Shown here piece by piece: positions 16,504-25,311 of a stretch of 37,479 nucleotides of DNA. Within the stretch, counting starts at the first letter, position 1. Each line of letters starts with the position of its first letter. Below the pieces are notes generated by a model. The model saw only the letters and a list, made by a program, of their open reading frames with translations. It had not been told where the DNA came from and made no database searches. Both the position numbers and the translations under genes were made by a program. The stretch comes from an uncultured Fidelibacterota bacterium (GTDB taxonomy: Bacteria > Fidelibacterota > Marinisomatia > Marinisomatales > Marinisomataceae): positions 1 through 37,479 of the forward strand of contig CACGRA010000006.1 of the NCBI GenBank assembly GCA_902575395.1. Reading direction: 5' to 3'.

Positions 16504-16529
16504 AGTATAAATATAAGGAAAAATAAGAT

Positions 16530-16611
16530 AAAAAAAAGAGGAGCAAACTAAACCTAACCAAGGGTAAGAGAAAGGAATTAAGAGGTAATTTTAAACTTTA
16601 ATTTGCTCCTC
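16530..16611 (-). ncRNA. Hairpin plus U8 run: attenuator or short RNA candidate upstream of the YwqK-like gene
   Basis: Read on the minus strand, GAGGAGCAAA (16611-16602) pairs perfectly with TTTGCTCCTC (16547-16538). The stem extends by TTAA/TTTA-type pairs after one mismatch, and eight Ts (16537-16530) follow. This has the form of an intrinsic terminator with an unusually long loop of about 44 nt, 27 nt before the YwqK-like start codon. It could attenuate that gene or define a short RNA of about 80 nt. TATATAA just upstream could be a -10 box. Confidence 0.45.
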
Positions 16612-16641
16612 ATTTATATATATGACCTTAGTAGAAAAAGG

Positions 16642-16670
16642 TTCCACTTTTTTCTTTTTTTACTTATTAT
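16642..16670 (+). promoter_or_regulatory. Predicted promoter of the initiator tRNA
   Basis: TATTAT (16665-16670) is a good -10 element and lies 17 nt after a weak -35-like TTCCAC (16642-16647). The transcript would start a few bases before the tRNA 5' end at 16681. The -35 match is poor, so the call depends mainly on the -10 box and the spacing. Confidence 0.45.
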
Positions 16671-16680
16671 ACGTTCAGAT

Positions 16681-16754
<74 letters not shown>

Positions 16755-16789
16755 CTAACCCTTTAACAGGATCGAAAGGAAAACCAAGC

Positions 16790-18049
16790 ATGAAATTGTC
16801 AAAAATTACACTTACTTTTGTTTTAACAACCTTACTGATGAATTGTACAAATAATGATGAAGCTCTAATGGAGCAAGCAAATGAATTAGCCCAAAAATTT
16901 ATTATTACTGATGGACATATTGATACTCCATGGAGAATGCATAAAGGTGGATATGAAGATATCTCAGTAAGAACTCCAGGTGGAGATTTTGATTATGTTC
17001 GCGCAAAACAAGGTGGACTAGATGTTCCATTTATGTCAATTTATGTTCCTGCTTCTTATCAAGTAACTGGTGGAGCAAAGGATAAAGCGGATGAATTAAT
17101 AGGTATTGTTGAAAGAGTAACAACAGATCATCCAGACAAATTTGAAATAGCTCATTCTGTTTCTGATGCTGAAAGAATTGTTGCTGAAGGAAAGATTGCA
17201 TTGCCAATGGGAATGGAAAATGGCGCTCCTTTAGAAGGGGATTTATCCAACTTAAAATATTTCCGTAAAAGAGGTATTAGCTATATAACCTTAACTCATG
17301 CTGAAGATAACGATATCTGTGATTCATCTTACAATCTTGGCGAAAGAACACATAATGGATTAAGTGAATTTGGTGTTGAAGTTGTAAAGAAAATGAATCG
17401 TATTGGAATCATGGTGGATATCTCTCATGTTTCTGATGAAGCATTTTATCAAGTGATGGATGTTACAGAAGTTCCAGCTATTGCAACCCATTCATCTTGT
17501 AGACATTTTACTCCTGGTTGGGAACGTAACATGAGTGATGATATGATAAAACGTCTTGCTGAGAATGGTGGTGTTATTCAGATTAACTTTGCATCATACT
17601 TTGTTGATCAAGATTCAAAGGATAGTAAAGGTCCAGTTGATGCAGATGTTAGCAAATATGTTGCTGATAACAATATTGATCCTCAAGATTACGCTGCATA
17701 TGATGCTTACAAAAAAGAACAATATGATAAAAGATTTCTTTATGTTGATGCTGCTAGAGTAGTGGATCATATAGATCATGTTGTTGATCTTGTTGGCATT
17801 GATCATGTAGGATTTGGATCTGATTTTGATGGGGTTGGATATACTTTGCCAACTGATTTGAAAGGCCCTGAAGGATTCCCAATTATCATTTATCATCTTC
17901 TTAAAAGAGGTTATTCAGAAGAAGATATTGAAAAGATATGCTACAAAAATATTTGGAGAGTTTGGCAGGCAACAGAAGATTTTGCTAAAGATTTCTGCGA
18001 TTGTGGAAAGCCAAAAGGTGAATGTGGCGGCGGAATGTGTTCCAATTAA
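16790..18049 (+). CDS. M19-family membrane dipeptidase, probable lipoprotein
   Basis: This 419-aa zinc dipeptidase is related to renal dipeptidase. Metal ligands are visible in DGHIDTPW (HxD), MGMENG (Glu), DISHVSD (His) and ATHSSC (His, 21 residues after the previous one as in the family). GFGSDFDGV supplies the conserved Asp. The N-terminus KLSKITLTFVLTTLLMNC looks like a lipoprotein signal, although Asn before the Cys is atypical. I start at ATG 16790 with AAAGGA upstream; the ORF-track start at 16622 reads through the tRNA. The last 17 residues hold four cysteines (CDC...EC...MC), an odd tail. It overlaps the convergent rlmB by 4 nt. Confidence 0.9.
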   Translation: MKLSKITLTFVLTTLLMNCTNNDEALMEQANELAQKFIITDGHIDTPWRMHKGGYEDISVRTPGGDFDYVRAKQGGLDVPFMSIYVPASYQVTGGAKDKADELIGIVERVTTDHPDKFEIAHSVSDAERIVAEGKIALPMGMENGAPLEGDLSNLKYFRKRGISYITLTHAEDNDICDSSYNLGERTHNGLSEFGVEVVKKMNRIGIMVDISHVSDEAFYQVMDVTEVPAIATHSSCRHFTPGWERNMSDDMIKRLAENGGVIQINFASYFVDQDSKDSKGPVDADVSKYVADNNIDPQDYAAYDAYKKEQYDKRFLYVDAARVVDHIDHVVDLVGIDHVGFGSDFDGVGYTLPTDLKGPEGFPIIIYHLLKRGYSEEDIEKICYKNIWRVWQATEDFAKDFCDCGKPKGECGGGMCSN

Positions 18050-18789
18050 ATTGAGATTTGTCTTAGACGCTCAAATACTATAGCACTTACTGCTGAAGAC
18101 ACATTTAAAGAATTCATTTCATTGGACATTGGGATTGTTGCTGTAAAGTCTGAATTTTCTAACACTTTTTTACTGATACCACTTCCTTCTCCACCAAAGA
18201 TGAGTACCGTTCTTCCTTTTAAATCAATCGAATACCAATTCTGAGCATTAATATTGTTTTCAAAACTTGTAATCCAGTAGTCATGTTCTTTGAAATGAAG
18301 AATTGTCTGACTAATGTTATTAATTTCATATATAGGAATCTTTGCAAAGCCTCCTTGACTTACTTGAGCAACTGCACTTGTCATTGATACACTACTTTTA
18401 TCTGTTATAATGACTCCATCAATTTTTCCGCCAGCACAAATACGTAATATTTGCCCTAAGTTATGTGGATCTTGTACGCGATCAAGGATAACATAGCATT
18501 CATTATCATGTTTAGGCATTGGTAGCACTTGTGCAATGGATACTTGTGCCTTAATTAGTATTCCTTGCGCTCTATTGGTATCCACTTTCTTTGAAAAACT
18601 ATCTTCATCTAAAAAAAGCACTTTATCTATCGGCAAATTAGAATAAAGAGATTCAATTTCTTTATTTTTTGATGCAGGAGATCCTTTTTCAAGGTAAATC
18701 TGATTAATCTCAACCAAGTCAGATTTAAGTGCATCAAGGCATCCATTGATACCATATACAGAAATTTTACGTTTTGTGAATTCGTCCAT
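18046..18789 (-). CDS. rlmB: 23S rRNA (guanosine-2'-O-)-methyltransferase RlmB, TrmH family
   Basis: This 247-aa SpoU/TrmH (SPOUT) methyltransferase has an N-terminal L30e-like substrate-binding domain (YGINGCLDALKS..., about residues 1-80) and the knotted catalytic domain. The catalytic domain carries motif 1 LDRVQDPHNLGQILR, motif 2 VLIFGGEGSGISK and motif 3 IPMSNEMNSLNVSSAVSAIV. The two-domain layout and length match RlmB, which methylates G2251 of 23S rRNA. A paralogous TrmH-type enzyme cannot be wholly excluded. It is divergent from arfB, with only 30 nt between the two start codons. Confidence 0.88.
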   Translation of the reverse strand: MDEFTKRKISVYGINGCLDALKSDLVEINQIYLEKGSPASKNKEIESLYSNLPIDKVLFLDEDSFSKKVDTNRAQGILIKAQVSIAQVLPMPKHDNECYVILDRVQDPHNLGQILRICAGGKIDGVIITDKSSVSMTSAVAQVSQGGFAKIPIYEINNISQTILHFKEHDYWITSFENNINAQNWYSIDLKGRTVLIFGGEGSGISKKVLENSDFTATIPMSNEMNSLNVSSAVSAIVFERLRQISI

Positions 18790-18819
18790 AAATATTTCTT
18801 AAATTTAGGAAGAAAATTC

Positions 18820-19218
18820 ATGATTAAAATTAAAGAATCAGAATTACATTTTTCATTTGTCCGATCCCAAGGGCCTGGAGGTCAGAATGTGAATAAAGTA
18901 TCTACTGCTGTACAGTTGCGATATAATATTCATGAATCTGATATTCCAAAACACATCAAAGAACTGTTTATAGAAAAATATTCTAATAGAATTTCCAAAA
19001 ATGGTGACATCATTATTATTGCACAAAGTTATCGAACACAGAATAAAAATAAAATTGATGCTATCAACCGTTTAGAATCTTTATTTTCTGACATAAAAAT
19101 TCCTGTAAAGAGAATTGCTACGAAACCTTCTAAGGCTTCGAAGATTAAAAGGGTTGAAAGCAAAAAAAAGAGATCGTTAGTAAAGAAAAGTAGAAAGAAA
19201 GTTAGCTTAGATGATTAG
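18820..19218 (+). CDS. arfB: Alternative ribosome-rescue factor ArfB (YaeJ)
   Basis: This is a 132-aa codon-independent peptidyl-tRNA hydrolase that rescues ribosomes stalled at mRNA 3' ends. The class-I release-factor GGQ motif lies in RSQGPGGQNVNKVST (about residues 15-29). There is no stop-codon recognition domain. The C-terminal 40 residues are strongly basic (KRVESKKKRSLVKKSRKK), as is the ArfB tail that enters the empty mRNA channel. AGGA precedes the ATG at a spacing of 9. It overlaps the next gene by 8 nt. Confidence 0.93.
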   Translation: MIKIKESELHFSFVRSQGPGGQNVNKVSTAVQLRYNIHESDIPKHIKELFIEKYSNRISKNGDIIIIAQSYRTQNKNKIDAINRLESLFSDIKIPVKRIATKPSKASKIKRVESKKKRSLVKKSRKKVSLDD

Positions 19219-19774
19219 ATATATTATTTCACTATTAATTCTATCGTTTGCAGTTGCGCAAGACTTGAATATTGAAGAAACAGAAAAAGATTCTATATTT
19301 TTTGAATCGATTCTTGCGGATACAGTTACTGATTTAGAGCTAATGTTAATTGCTGATATCAATCGTAATAAAATTTTAGAGAAATATTTAGAATTAGATA
19401 TTATTTCAGAGTCATTACAATTGAATGCTCCTAAATATGATCGATTTGAACGTAAAAATAATCAAGGATTTTATCTGCCTACTGGTCATGCTACCACACT
19501 ATACTTTGATAGAGGAGTAGTCGGTTGGTCAGAAGCAAGTAAATGGTTGATTGAAAATAATGAATCATATTCAAGTGGGTTTTTTAATACTTCATTTGAA
19601 AAGTTTACCTACTATAATTCAAGAAAAGGTTTTGTAGATACAGATAATTATTTTAAAGATCCTTGGAACCAAAGAGACATTAACGATTATATTCGTTATA
19701 TGCATATGCCACCAACTATGACAATCATGCATCCAATGGAAGCAAATACGATTTATGATCCAAATCGTAATTGA
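19211..19774 (+). CDS. Secreted protein of unknown function
   Basis: This 187-aa product has a signal peptide (IRYIISLLILSFAVAQ). The mature part is rich in aromatic residues and Asn/Asp (for example DRGVVGWSEASKWL and YIRYMHMPPTMTIMHP) and has no cysteine. I recognise no family. It overlaps arfB by 8 nt at its start and murE by 20 nt at its end, so it is translated as part of the arfB-murE-murF-mraY transcript. A periplasmic, possibly wall-related role is guesswork from position. Confidence 0.68.
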   Translation: MIRYIISLLILSFAVAQDLNIEETEKDSIFFESILADTVTDLELMLIADINRNKILEKYLELDIISESLQLNAPKYDRFERKNNQGFYLPTGHATTLYFDRGVVGWSEASKWLIENNESYSSGFFNTSFEKFTYYNSRKGFVDTDNYFKDPWNQRDINDYIRYMHMPPTMTIMHPMEANTIYDPNRN

Positions 19775-21206
19775 GGATGTTTTGCGCAATGTTGCGCAAT
19801 CAACTAGTGCTATTCAGAGCAAACAAGTTTTAGGAATCACTTCTGATTCAAGACAAGTGCAGCCTGGCTTTATCTTTGTTGCAATAAAGGGCGTTTCTGT
19901 GGATGGAAATCAGTTTATTAATGATGCTTTTGATAAAGGCGCTGTATGTGTTATTACAGATGCTAATGATATAGAAGATACTGATACAGTTATTAAGGTG
20001 AGCAATGCAAGAAAAGCGTTAACTCAGTTAGCATCAAATTTCTATGGAAATCCTGAAAAGCATATTAAAACCATTGGAATTACGGGTACAAATGGAAAAA
20101 CGTCTACCACACTTATATTGAAAGATATATTGGAGGCAGATGGTAAAAAAGTAATTCAAATTGGCACTTTAGGAATTATTCCCAAAATTCAATCCCTTGA
20201 TTTTTCTTTAACCACTCCAGATCCTGTATCTCTTTTTCAAGTATTGCATTATGCAGTAGAAGAAAAATTTGATTATGCTGTTTTAGAAGTATCTTCTCAT
20301 GCTTTATCGCAAAATCGTGTGGATAGCATTGTATTTGATTCGGTTGGATTTACTAATCTTACTTTAGATCATTTAGATTATCATAAGTCTCTTGACAACT
20401 ATTTTAATGACAAGAAAAAGTTGTTTGGATTAATAAAAGAAGGAAATAATCCATTGATATTAAGTGACACTGATTATGGAAAAGCTATTTGCAAAGACTA
20501 TCCAAATTCTAAGAAAGTTTCTTTGGATAATTCAGATGCAGATTATTTTTGTGAAGACATATCTATCAATCAAGATGGCATTACTGGAATCATTCACTCA
20601 AAAGATAGTTCCGTACAAATTAATTCAATGTTAATTGGAAGATATAATTTAGAAAATATACTTTTAGCTTCTTCTATTGCATTAGAGATTGGTATACAAC
20701 AATCATCTATTGAACAAGGTATTAAAAATTGTGATTATATAGATGGAAGAAATGAAAATATTTCTCAACCAGAATGGCCAGATATTATTGTTGATTACGC
20801 TCATACACCTGATGCGTATAGAAATATGTTGAGTTCCATCAAAGAAATATATCCAGATAAAACAATCAAAGTGTTGTTTGGAGCAGGAGGGAATAGAGAC
20901 CAATCAAAAAGACCAGAAATGGCTAAAGCAGTTCAAGAATTTGCTGATGTCGCTTATTTAGTTCCTGATAATCCAAGATTTGAGGACATTAACAAGATTA
21001 ATAATGATGTGATATCAGGATTTTCAAAAGATATGTTCCAAGTATTTGATAATCGTAAGGATGGATTGTTAGTTGCATTGGAAAACTTAGATTCCAACGA
21101 TATCTTAATTATTTTTGGAAAGGGAAATGAAAAATTTCAAGAAATTAATGGAGAAAAATTACATTATTCTGATAGAGAGATTATAGAGGATTTTTATGCG
21201 AATTGA
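19755..21206 (+). CDS. murE: UDP-MurNAc-tripeptide synthetase MurE (meso-DAP adding)
   Basis: This 483-aa Mur ligase adds the third residue of the peptidoglycan stem peptide. The N-terminal UDP-binding domain has GITSDSRQVQPG (about residue 28). The ATP P-loop is GITGTNGKTSTT (about 108). The amino-acid specificity motif reads DNPR (about 407), the sequence typical of meso-diaminopimelate ligases rather than lysine ones. The ATG at 19755 overlaps the previous gene by 20 nt. TTG at 19782, with GAGG ahead of it, is a possible shorter start. It is the first of three consecutive wall-precursor genes with 11-nt overlaps. Confidence 0.96.
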   Translation: MIQIVIEDVLRNVAQSTSAIQSKQVLGITSDSRQVQPGFIFVAIKGVSVDGNQFINDAFDKGAVCVITDANDIEDTDTVIKVSNARKALTQLASNFYGNPEKHIKTIGITGTNGKTSTTLILKDILEADGKKVIQIGTLGIIPKIQSLDFSLTTPDPVSLFQVLHYAVEEKFDYAVLEVSSHALSQNRVDSIVFDSVGFTNLTLDHLDYHKSLDNYFNDKKKLFGLIKEGNNPLILSDTDYGKAICKDYPNSKKVSLDNSDADYFCEDISINQDGITGIIHSKDSSVQINSMLIGRYNLENILLASSIALEIGIQQSSIEQGIKNCDYIDGRNENISQPEWPDIIVDYAHTPDAYRNMLSSIKEIYPDKTIKVLFGAGGNRDQSKRPEMAKAVQEFADVAYLVPDNPRFEDINKINNDVISGFSKDMFQVFDNRKDGLLVALENLDSNDILIIFGKGNEKFQEINGEKLHYSDREIIEDFYAN

Positions 21207-22434
21207 TATCATCGAAACTGATTTATTCCTTAGCTATCTTTCTGAGGCACTTAATCGGGACAATCTTTCTCCAGTCAGTGGAATTACTACAGATAGTCGA
21301 CATGTTAAAGAGAATGATTTATTTTTAGCAATTAAAGGAGAACATTTTGATGGATCTGATTTTATTGATGAAGCATTATCTAATGGTGCAATTTATGCTA
21401 TTGCTCAATCTGTGCATGAAAACGATAATGTTTTTACAGTAGATGATGTGATTGAGTTTATTGGAAAGATTTGTTCTGAATGGATGGTTAATTTTAATGG
21501 AAAAACGATTGCTATTACTGGAAGCAACGGTAAAACCACTACAAAAGATTTGATTTCGCATATCCTTATTAAGAGTGGACATAATGTTTCTAAGACTGAA
21601 GGAAATTTTAATACATCAATTGGAGTTCCTTTGACTATATTTTCCTTCTCAAATGACCCTTCACAAATCTATGTTTTAGAGCTTGGTGCAAATCAAGTGG
21701 GAGACATTGATTATTTGTCATCCCTTGTTAAGCCAGATATAGGAATTGTAACAAATATTTCTGGTGCTCACTTAGAAGGGTTTGGATCAATTGAAAATAT
21801 CCGTAAAGAAAAGAAATCAATTTTTAATCATTCTAATAAAGGATATTATGGTGATGAAATTGAGACTTCAGTTACTTTATCCAATCATCCTCTTGCAAAT
21901 AATAAAGTATTTTTAAAAAATGCTTCTATTGCTTATGAAGTTTGTAAAGATTTTATGGTTAAGAGCGATCAAGAAGAGTTTTCTCGAATAATAGAAGACT
22001 TTGTTTTACCAAAGGGAAGAGGACAGATTTATTCTTTATCTAAAGGGATTGTGTTAATTGATGATACCTACAATGCAAATCCAGAATCTGTAAAGGCTGC
22101 TATTGATAATCTTGCAAGACATAAAACGAAGGGAAGAAGAATTTTTATATTCGGAGATATGAAAGAGTTGGGAGAAAATGAAATAGATTTTCATAAAGAA
22201 ATTGCTAATTATTGCGAAGGAAAAATTGATGGGATTATTTGTTATGGAGACTTGGCAAAAAATACTTTTAACAATAGTAAAAGTATTTCCTTACGCTTAC
22301 ATTTCGACAATAAAGATGCACTTGTTGCTGAGGTTTGTAGCTTGCTAGAAAATGACGATATTATTATGTTAAAAGGCTCTAGAAGTATGGAATTAGATTC
22401 GGTAGCAGAGGATATTAAAAACCATGTTAAATGA
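21196..22434 (+). CDS. murF: UDP-MurNAc-tripeptide:D-Ala-D-Ala ligase MurF
   Basis: MurF attaches D-Ala-D-Ala to give the UDP-MurNAc-pentapeptide. The 412-aa protein has the N-terminal GITTDSRHVKENDLF domain, the P-loop AITGSNGKTTTK (about residue 106), ELGANQVGDI, and IDDTYNANPESVKAAI, which is a MurF signature. The length is a little below the usual 450. It overlaps murE and mraY by 11 nt each. The order murE-murF-mraY is that of the dcw cluster, although murD, ftsW and murG do not follow. Confidence 0.95.
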   Translation: MRIDIIETDLFLSYLSEALNRDNLSPVSGITTDSRHVKENDLFLAIKGEHFDGSDFIDEALSNGAIYAIAQSVHENDNVFTVDDVIEFIGKICSEWMVNFNGKTIAITGSNGKTTTKDLISHILIKSGHNVSKTEGNFNTSIGVPLTIFSFSNDPSQIYVLELGANQVGDIDYLSSLVKPDIGIVTNISGAHLEGFGSIENIRKEKKSIFNHSNKGYYGDEIETSVTLSNHPLANNKVFLKNASIAYEVCKDFMVKSDQEEFSRIIEDFVLPKGRGQIYSLSKGIVLIDDTYNANPESVKAAIDNLARHKTKGRRIFIFGDMKELGENEIDFHKEIANYCEGKIDGIICYGDLAKNTFNNSKSISLRLHFDNKDALVAEVCSLLENDDIIMLKGSRSMELDSVAEDIKNHVK

Positions 22435-23527
22435 ACTATTAGATTCGTTAAGAAATTTATTTGAATATATCACATTTAGTGCAGGAGCAAGTGCGATTCT
22501 AGCACTTTTGATTAGTTTTATTTTTGGTCCAATTATTGTTCGAAATCTTACAAGGCTTCAAATTGGAGAATCCATTAGAGATCATGGTCCAGAGAGCCAT
22601 CATGAAAAAAAAGGGACACCAACTATGGGCGGTGTTCTTATCATTGTTGCTACAATAATCCCTACTTTAATATTTGCAGATATAAATAATCTGTTTATAC
22701 AAATTATTTGTGTTTCAATGCTTTGGATGGGTTGCGTTGGTTTTTACGATGATTATTTAAAATCCATAAAGAAAAAAGATGGAGGCTTAGCTGGACGTTA
22801 CAAGCTCATTGCCCAATCTATGCTTGGTATTTTTATCTCATTTATGATCATTAATTCTGGTGCTTATATTGCTGATGGCATAGATAAGACTTATTTCACC
22901 TTTGTTCCATTTTTAAAGTATGTTTCAATTGATTTTCTTAATCCATTCATTTACACATTATTTATAATTCTTGTTGTATCTGCAACATCTAATGCTGTAA
23001 ATCTAACCGATGGACTTGACGGTTTAGCTACAGGATTGCTTGCTATATCTGTTAGTGTATTTGGAGTGTTGTCTTATATATCTGGAAGAGTTGATTTTTC
23101 TGATTATCTAAATATTACCTATATACCAATGGCAAGTGAATTAACAATTTTTGCTGCTGCTCTTTTTGGAGGGTGTCTTGGATTTTTATGGTTTAATGCA
23201 AGGCCAGCATTAATTTTTATGGGAGATGTTGGTTCTTTATCTATGGGCGCTGCATTAGGAACATTAGCAATCCTATTAAAGAAAGAACTTTTATTAATTA
23301 TTGTTGGTGGAGTTTTTGTATTAGAAGCTCTGTCAGTAATATTACAAGTAGTGTATTATAGGTGGACTAAGAAAAAGTATGGAGCACCAAAAAAATTATT
23401 CTTAATGGCACCGCTCCATCACCATTTTGAATTAAAAGGATGGCCTGAATCACGAGTAGTGATACGCTTCTGGTTGCTTGGAATTTTCTTTGCATTATTA
23501 TCTCTTACAACCTTTAAAATCTTATAG
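22424..23527 (+). CDS. mraY: Phospho-MurNAc-pentapeptide transferase MraY
   Basis: This integral membrane enzyme moves phospho-MurNAc-pentapeptide onto undecaprenyl phosphate, making lipid I. The 367-aa chain has about ten transmembrane helices. The catalytic aspartates are in FYDDYLKSIKKKDGGLAGRY and NAVNLTDGLDGLATG. FMGDVGSLSMGA and the histidine motif APLHHHFELKGWPESRVV are also present, and this set is diagnostic of MraY rather than WecA. It follows murF with an 11-nt overlap and is followed after 2 nt by ispG. Confidence 0.97.
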   Translation: MLNELLDSLRNLFEYITFSAGASAILALLISFIFGPIIVRNLTRLQIGESIRDHGPESHHEKKGTPTMGGVLIIVATIIPTLIFADINNLFIQIICVSMLWMGCVGFYDDYLKSIKKKDGGLAGRYKLIAQSMLGIFISFMIINSGAYIADGIDKTYFTFVPFLKYVSIDFLNPFIYTLFIILVVSATSNAVNLTDGLDGLATGLLAISVSVFGVLSYISGRVDFSDYLNITYIPMASELTIFAAALFGGCLGFLWFNARPALIFMGDVGSLSMGAALGTLAILLKKELLLIIVGGVFVLEALSVILQVVYYRWTKKKYGAPKKLFLMAPLHHHFELKGWPESRVVIRFWLLGIFFALLSLTTFKIL

Positions 23528-23529
23528 AA

Positions 23530-25263
23530 GTGAGAAGAAAAACTATCAATGTTAGCGTCGGAGATGTGATAATTGGTAGCGATTACCCTATTGTAACTCA
23601 ATCAATGACAACCGCTTCAACGTTAGATACAGAAGCTAGTGTCCAAGAAGCTATAAAAATTATTGATGCAGGCGGACAAATAGTACGATTTACTGCTCCA
23701 AATATTAAAGAAGCAGAAAACCTACAGAATATTAAAGATTCTCTAAGAAATAAGGGGTATACAAACCCTCTAGTTGCCGATATACATTTTACTCCCAATG
23801 CTGCAATCACTGCTGCAGAAATTGTTGAAAAAGTGAGAATTAATCCTGGAAATTATGTTGATAGAAAGAAGTTTGAAATAAAAGAGTATGATGATAAAAC
23901 TTACAATGATGAACTGCTTAAGATTGAAGATCGTTTTATTCCATTATTAGATGTTTGCAAAAAACATAATACTGCTATAAGAATAGGAACAAATCATGGC
24001 TCCTTGTCAGACAGAATAATGAATCGATTTGGAGATACTCCTCTTGGAATGGTTGAATCTGCTTTAGAATTTTTAAGAATTTGCAATAAAAATGATTTTG
24101 ACCAAGTTGTTTTATCAATGAAATCAAGCAATCCGTTAGTGATGGTACATGCTTATCGATTATTAGTCAAAAAAATGGATGAAGAAAACATGCATTTTCC
24201 ACTTCATCTTGGAGTAACAGAGGCAGGAGATGGGTTGGACGGTAGAATAAAGTCTTCCTTAGGGATTGGTTCGCTATTAAATGACGGTATTGGTGATACA
24301 ATTCGAGTGTCTCTTACAGAAGATCCAGAATTTGAAATACCTGCTGCGAAAAAAATTATTGATAAAACAAGAATATTAAATCCAATCAATAAAGACGACC
24401 ACAGGTTATCAGAATATCATAAAAGATCTACTTCAGCAGTGCTTAATATTGGTGGAGACAATGTTCCAGTCGTTTTATCTAGCTCTAATGTGTTGTTTGA
24501 AGGGAATGGACCTGATTATTTTTATAATGAAAAAGAATTAATAAATAATAAGAATGAAAGATTCCCTTATTTTTATTCAATTAAAGAATATCGTCAATCA
24601 GATAATAAATCTGATATAATAAATTTTGTATCTCTCAATAAAGAGACTATTACTAACTCGATTATGAGTTCTATGCCTAAAAATGTTGTATTTGTATTTG
24701 ATTTTCATGACAACGAAACTGATTTTAGAGGTATATTTAATTTTTTTGAAAAACAAGGCATTACTAACCCTGTTTTATTTAAAAAATCTTACAAAGAAGA
24801 AGATTTCGAGAAACTATCTATTGATGCATCCATAGATTTTGGTACCTTGTTGTTAGAGGGAATGGGGAATGGTCTTTGGTTAGATTCTGATCACCATCAT
24901 GAAAGAATCAATGAATTGAGCTTTTCTATTCTTCAGAATACACGCACAAGAATCTTCAAAACAGATTACATATCATGTCCATCTTGTGGAAGAACAAAAT
25001 TTAATCTTCAAGAAACTACAGCATTAGTTAAAGAGAAAACAAGTCATCTAAAAGGTTTAAAGATAGCCGTAATGGGTTGTATCGTCAATGGCCCTGGAGA
25101 GATGGCAGATGCTGATTATGGGTATGTTGGTTCAGGAAAAGATGTTATTTCTCTTTATAAAGGAAAAGATCTAGTTAAAAAAAATATATCAAGCAAAGAT
25201 GCGGTTGACGAACTAATTAACCTAATTAAAGCGAACAATGATTGGGTCGAGCCTTTAATTTAA
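23530..25263 (+). CDS. ispG: 4-hydroxy-3-methylbut-2-en-1-yl diphosphate synthase IspG, long form
   Basis: IspG is the penultimate enzyme of the MEP isoprenoid pathway and feeds the undecaprenyl carrier that MraY uses. The TIM-barrel start VTQSMTTASTLDTEAS and the [4Fe-4S] domain are clear. The cluster cysteines are in ISCPSCGRTKF (about residues 482 and 485) and VMGCIVNGPGEMADADYGYV (about 516), with the catalytic Glu in GPGE. At 577 aa it is far longer than E. coli IspG (372). It therefore carries the extra middle domain of the three-domain type known from plants, Chlamydiae and Bacteroidetes. The start is GTG at 23530, just after the mraY stop. Confidence 0.95.
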   Translation: MRRKTINVSVGDVIIGSDYPIVTQSMTTASTLDTEASVQEAIKIIDAGGQIVRFTAPNIKEAENLQNIKDSLRNKGYTNPLVADIHFTPNAAITAAEIVEKVRINPGNYVDRKKFEIKEYDDKTYNDELLKIEDRFIPLLDVCKKHNTAIRIGTNHGSLSDRIMNRFGDTPLGMVESALEFLRICNKNDFDQVVLSMKSSNPLVMVHAYRLLVKKMDEENMHFPLHLGVTEAGDGLDGRIKSSLGIGSLLNDGIGDTIRVSLTEDPEFEIPAAKKIIDKTRILNPINKDDHRLSEYHKRSTSAVLNIGGDNVPVVLSSSNVLFEGNGPDYFYNEKELINNKNERFPYFYSIKEYRQSDNKSDIINFVSLNKETITNSIMSSMPKNVVFVFDFHDNETDFRGIFNFFEKQGITNPVLFKKSYKEEDFEKLSIDASIDFGTLLLEGMGNGLWLDSDHHHERINELSFSILQNTRTRIFKTDYISCPSCGRTKFNLQETTALVKEKTSHLKGLKIAVMGCIVNGPGEMADADYGYVGSGKDVISLYKGKDLVKKNISSKDAVDELINLIKANNDWVEPLI

Positions 25264-25276
25264 ATTGTTCATTATC

Positions 25277-25305
25277 TTGACGAAGTAAACTTTTATTAGT
25301 AATCT
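25277..25305 (+). promoter_or_regulatory. Possible promoter for mscS-dut giving a leaderless mRNA
   Basis: TTGACG (25277-25282) is a near-consensus -35. At 17-nt spacing TAATCT (25300-25305) is a weak -10. A start site about 7 nt downstream would coincide with the ATG at 25312. No Shine-Dalgarno sequence precedes that ATG (AATCTACCCCC). Confidence 0.4.
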
Positions 25306-25311
25306 ACCCCC

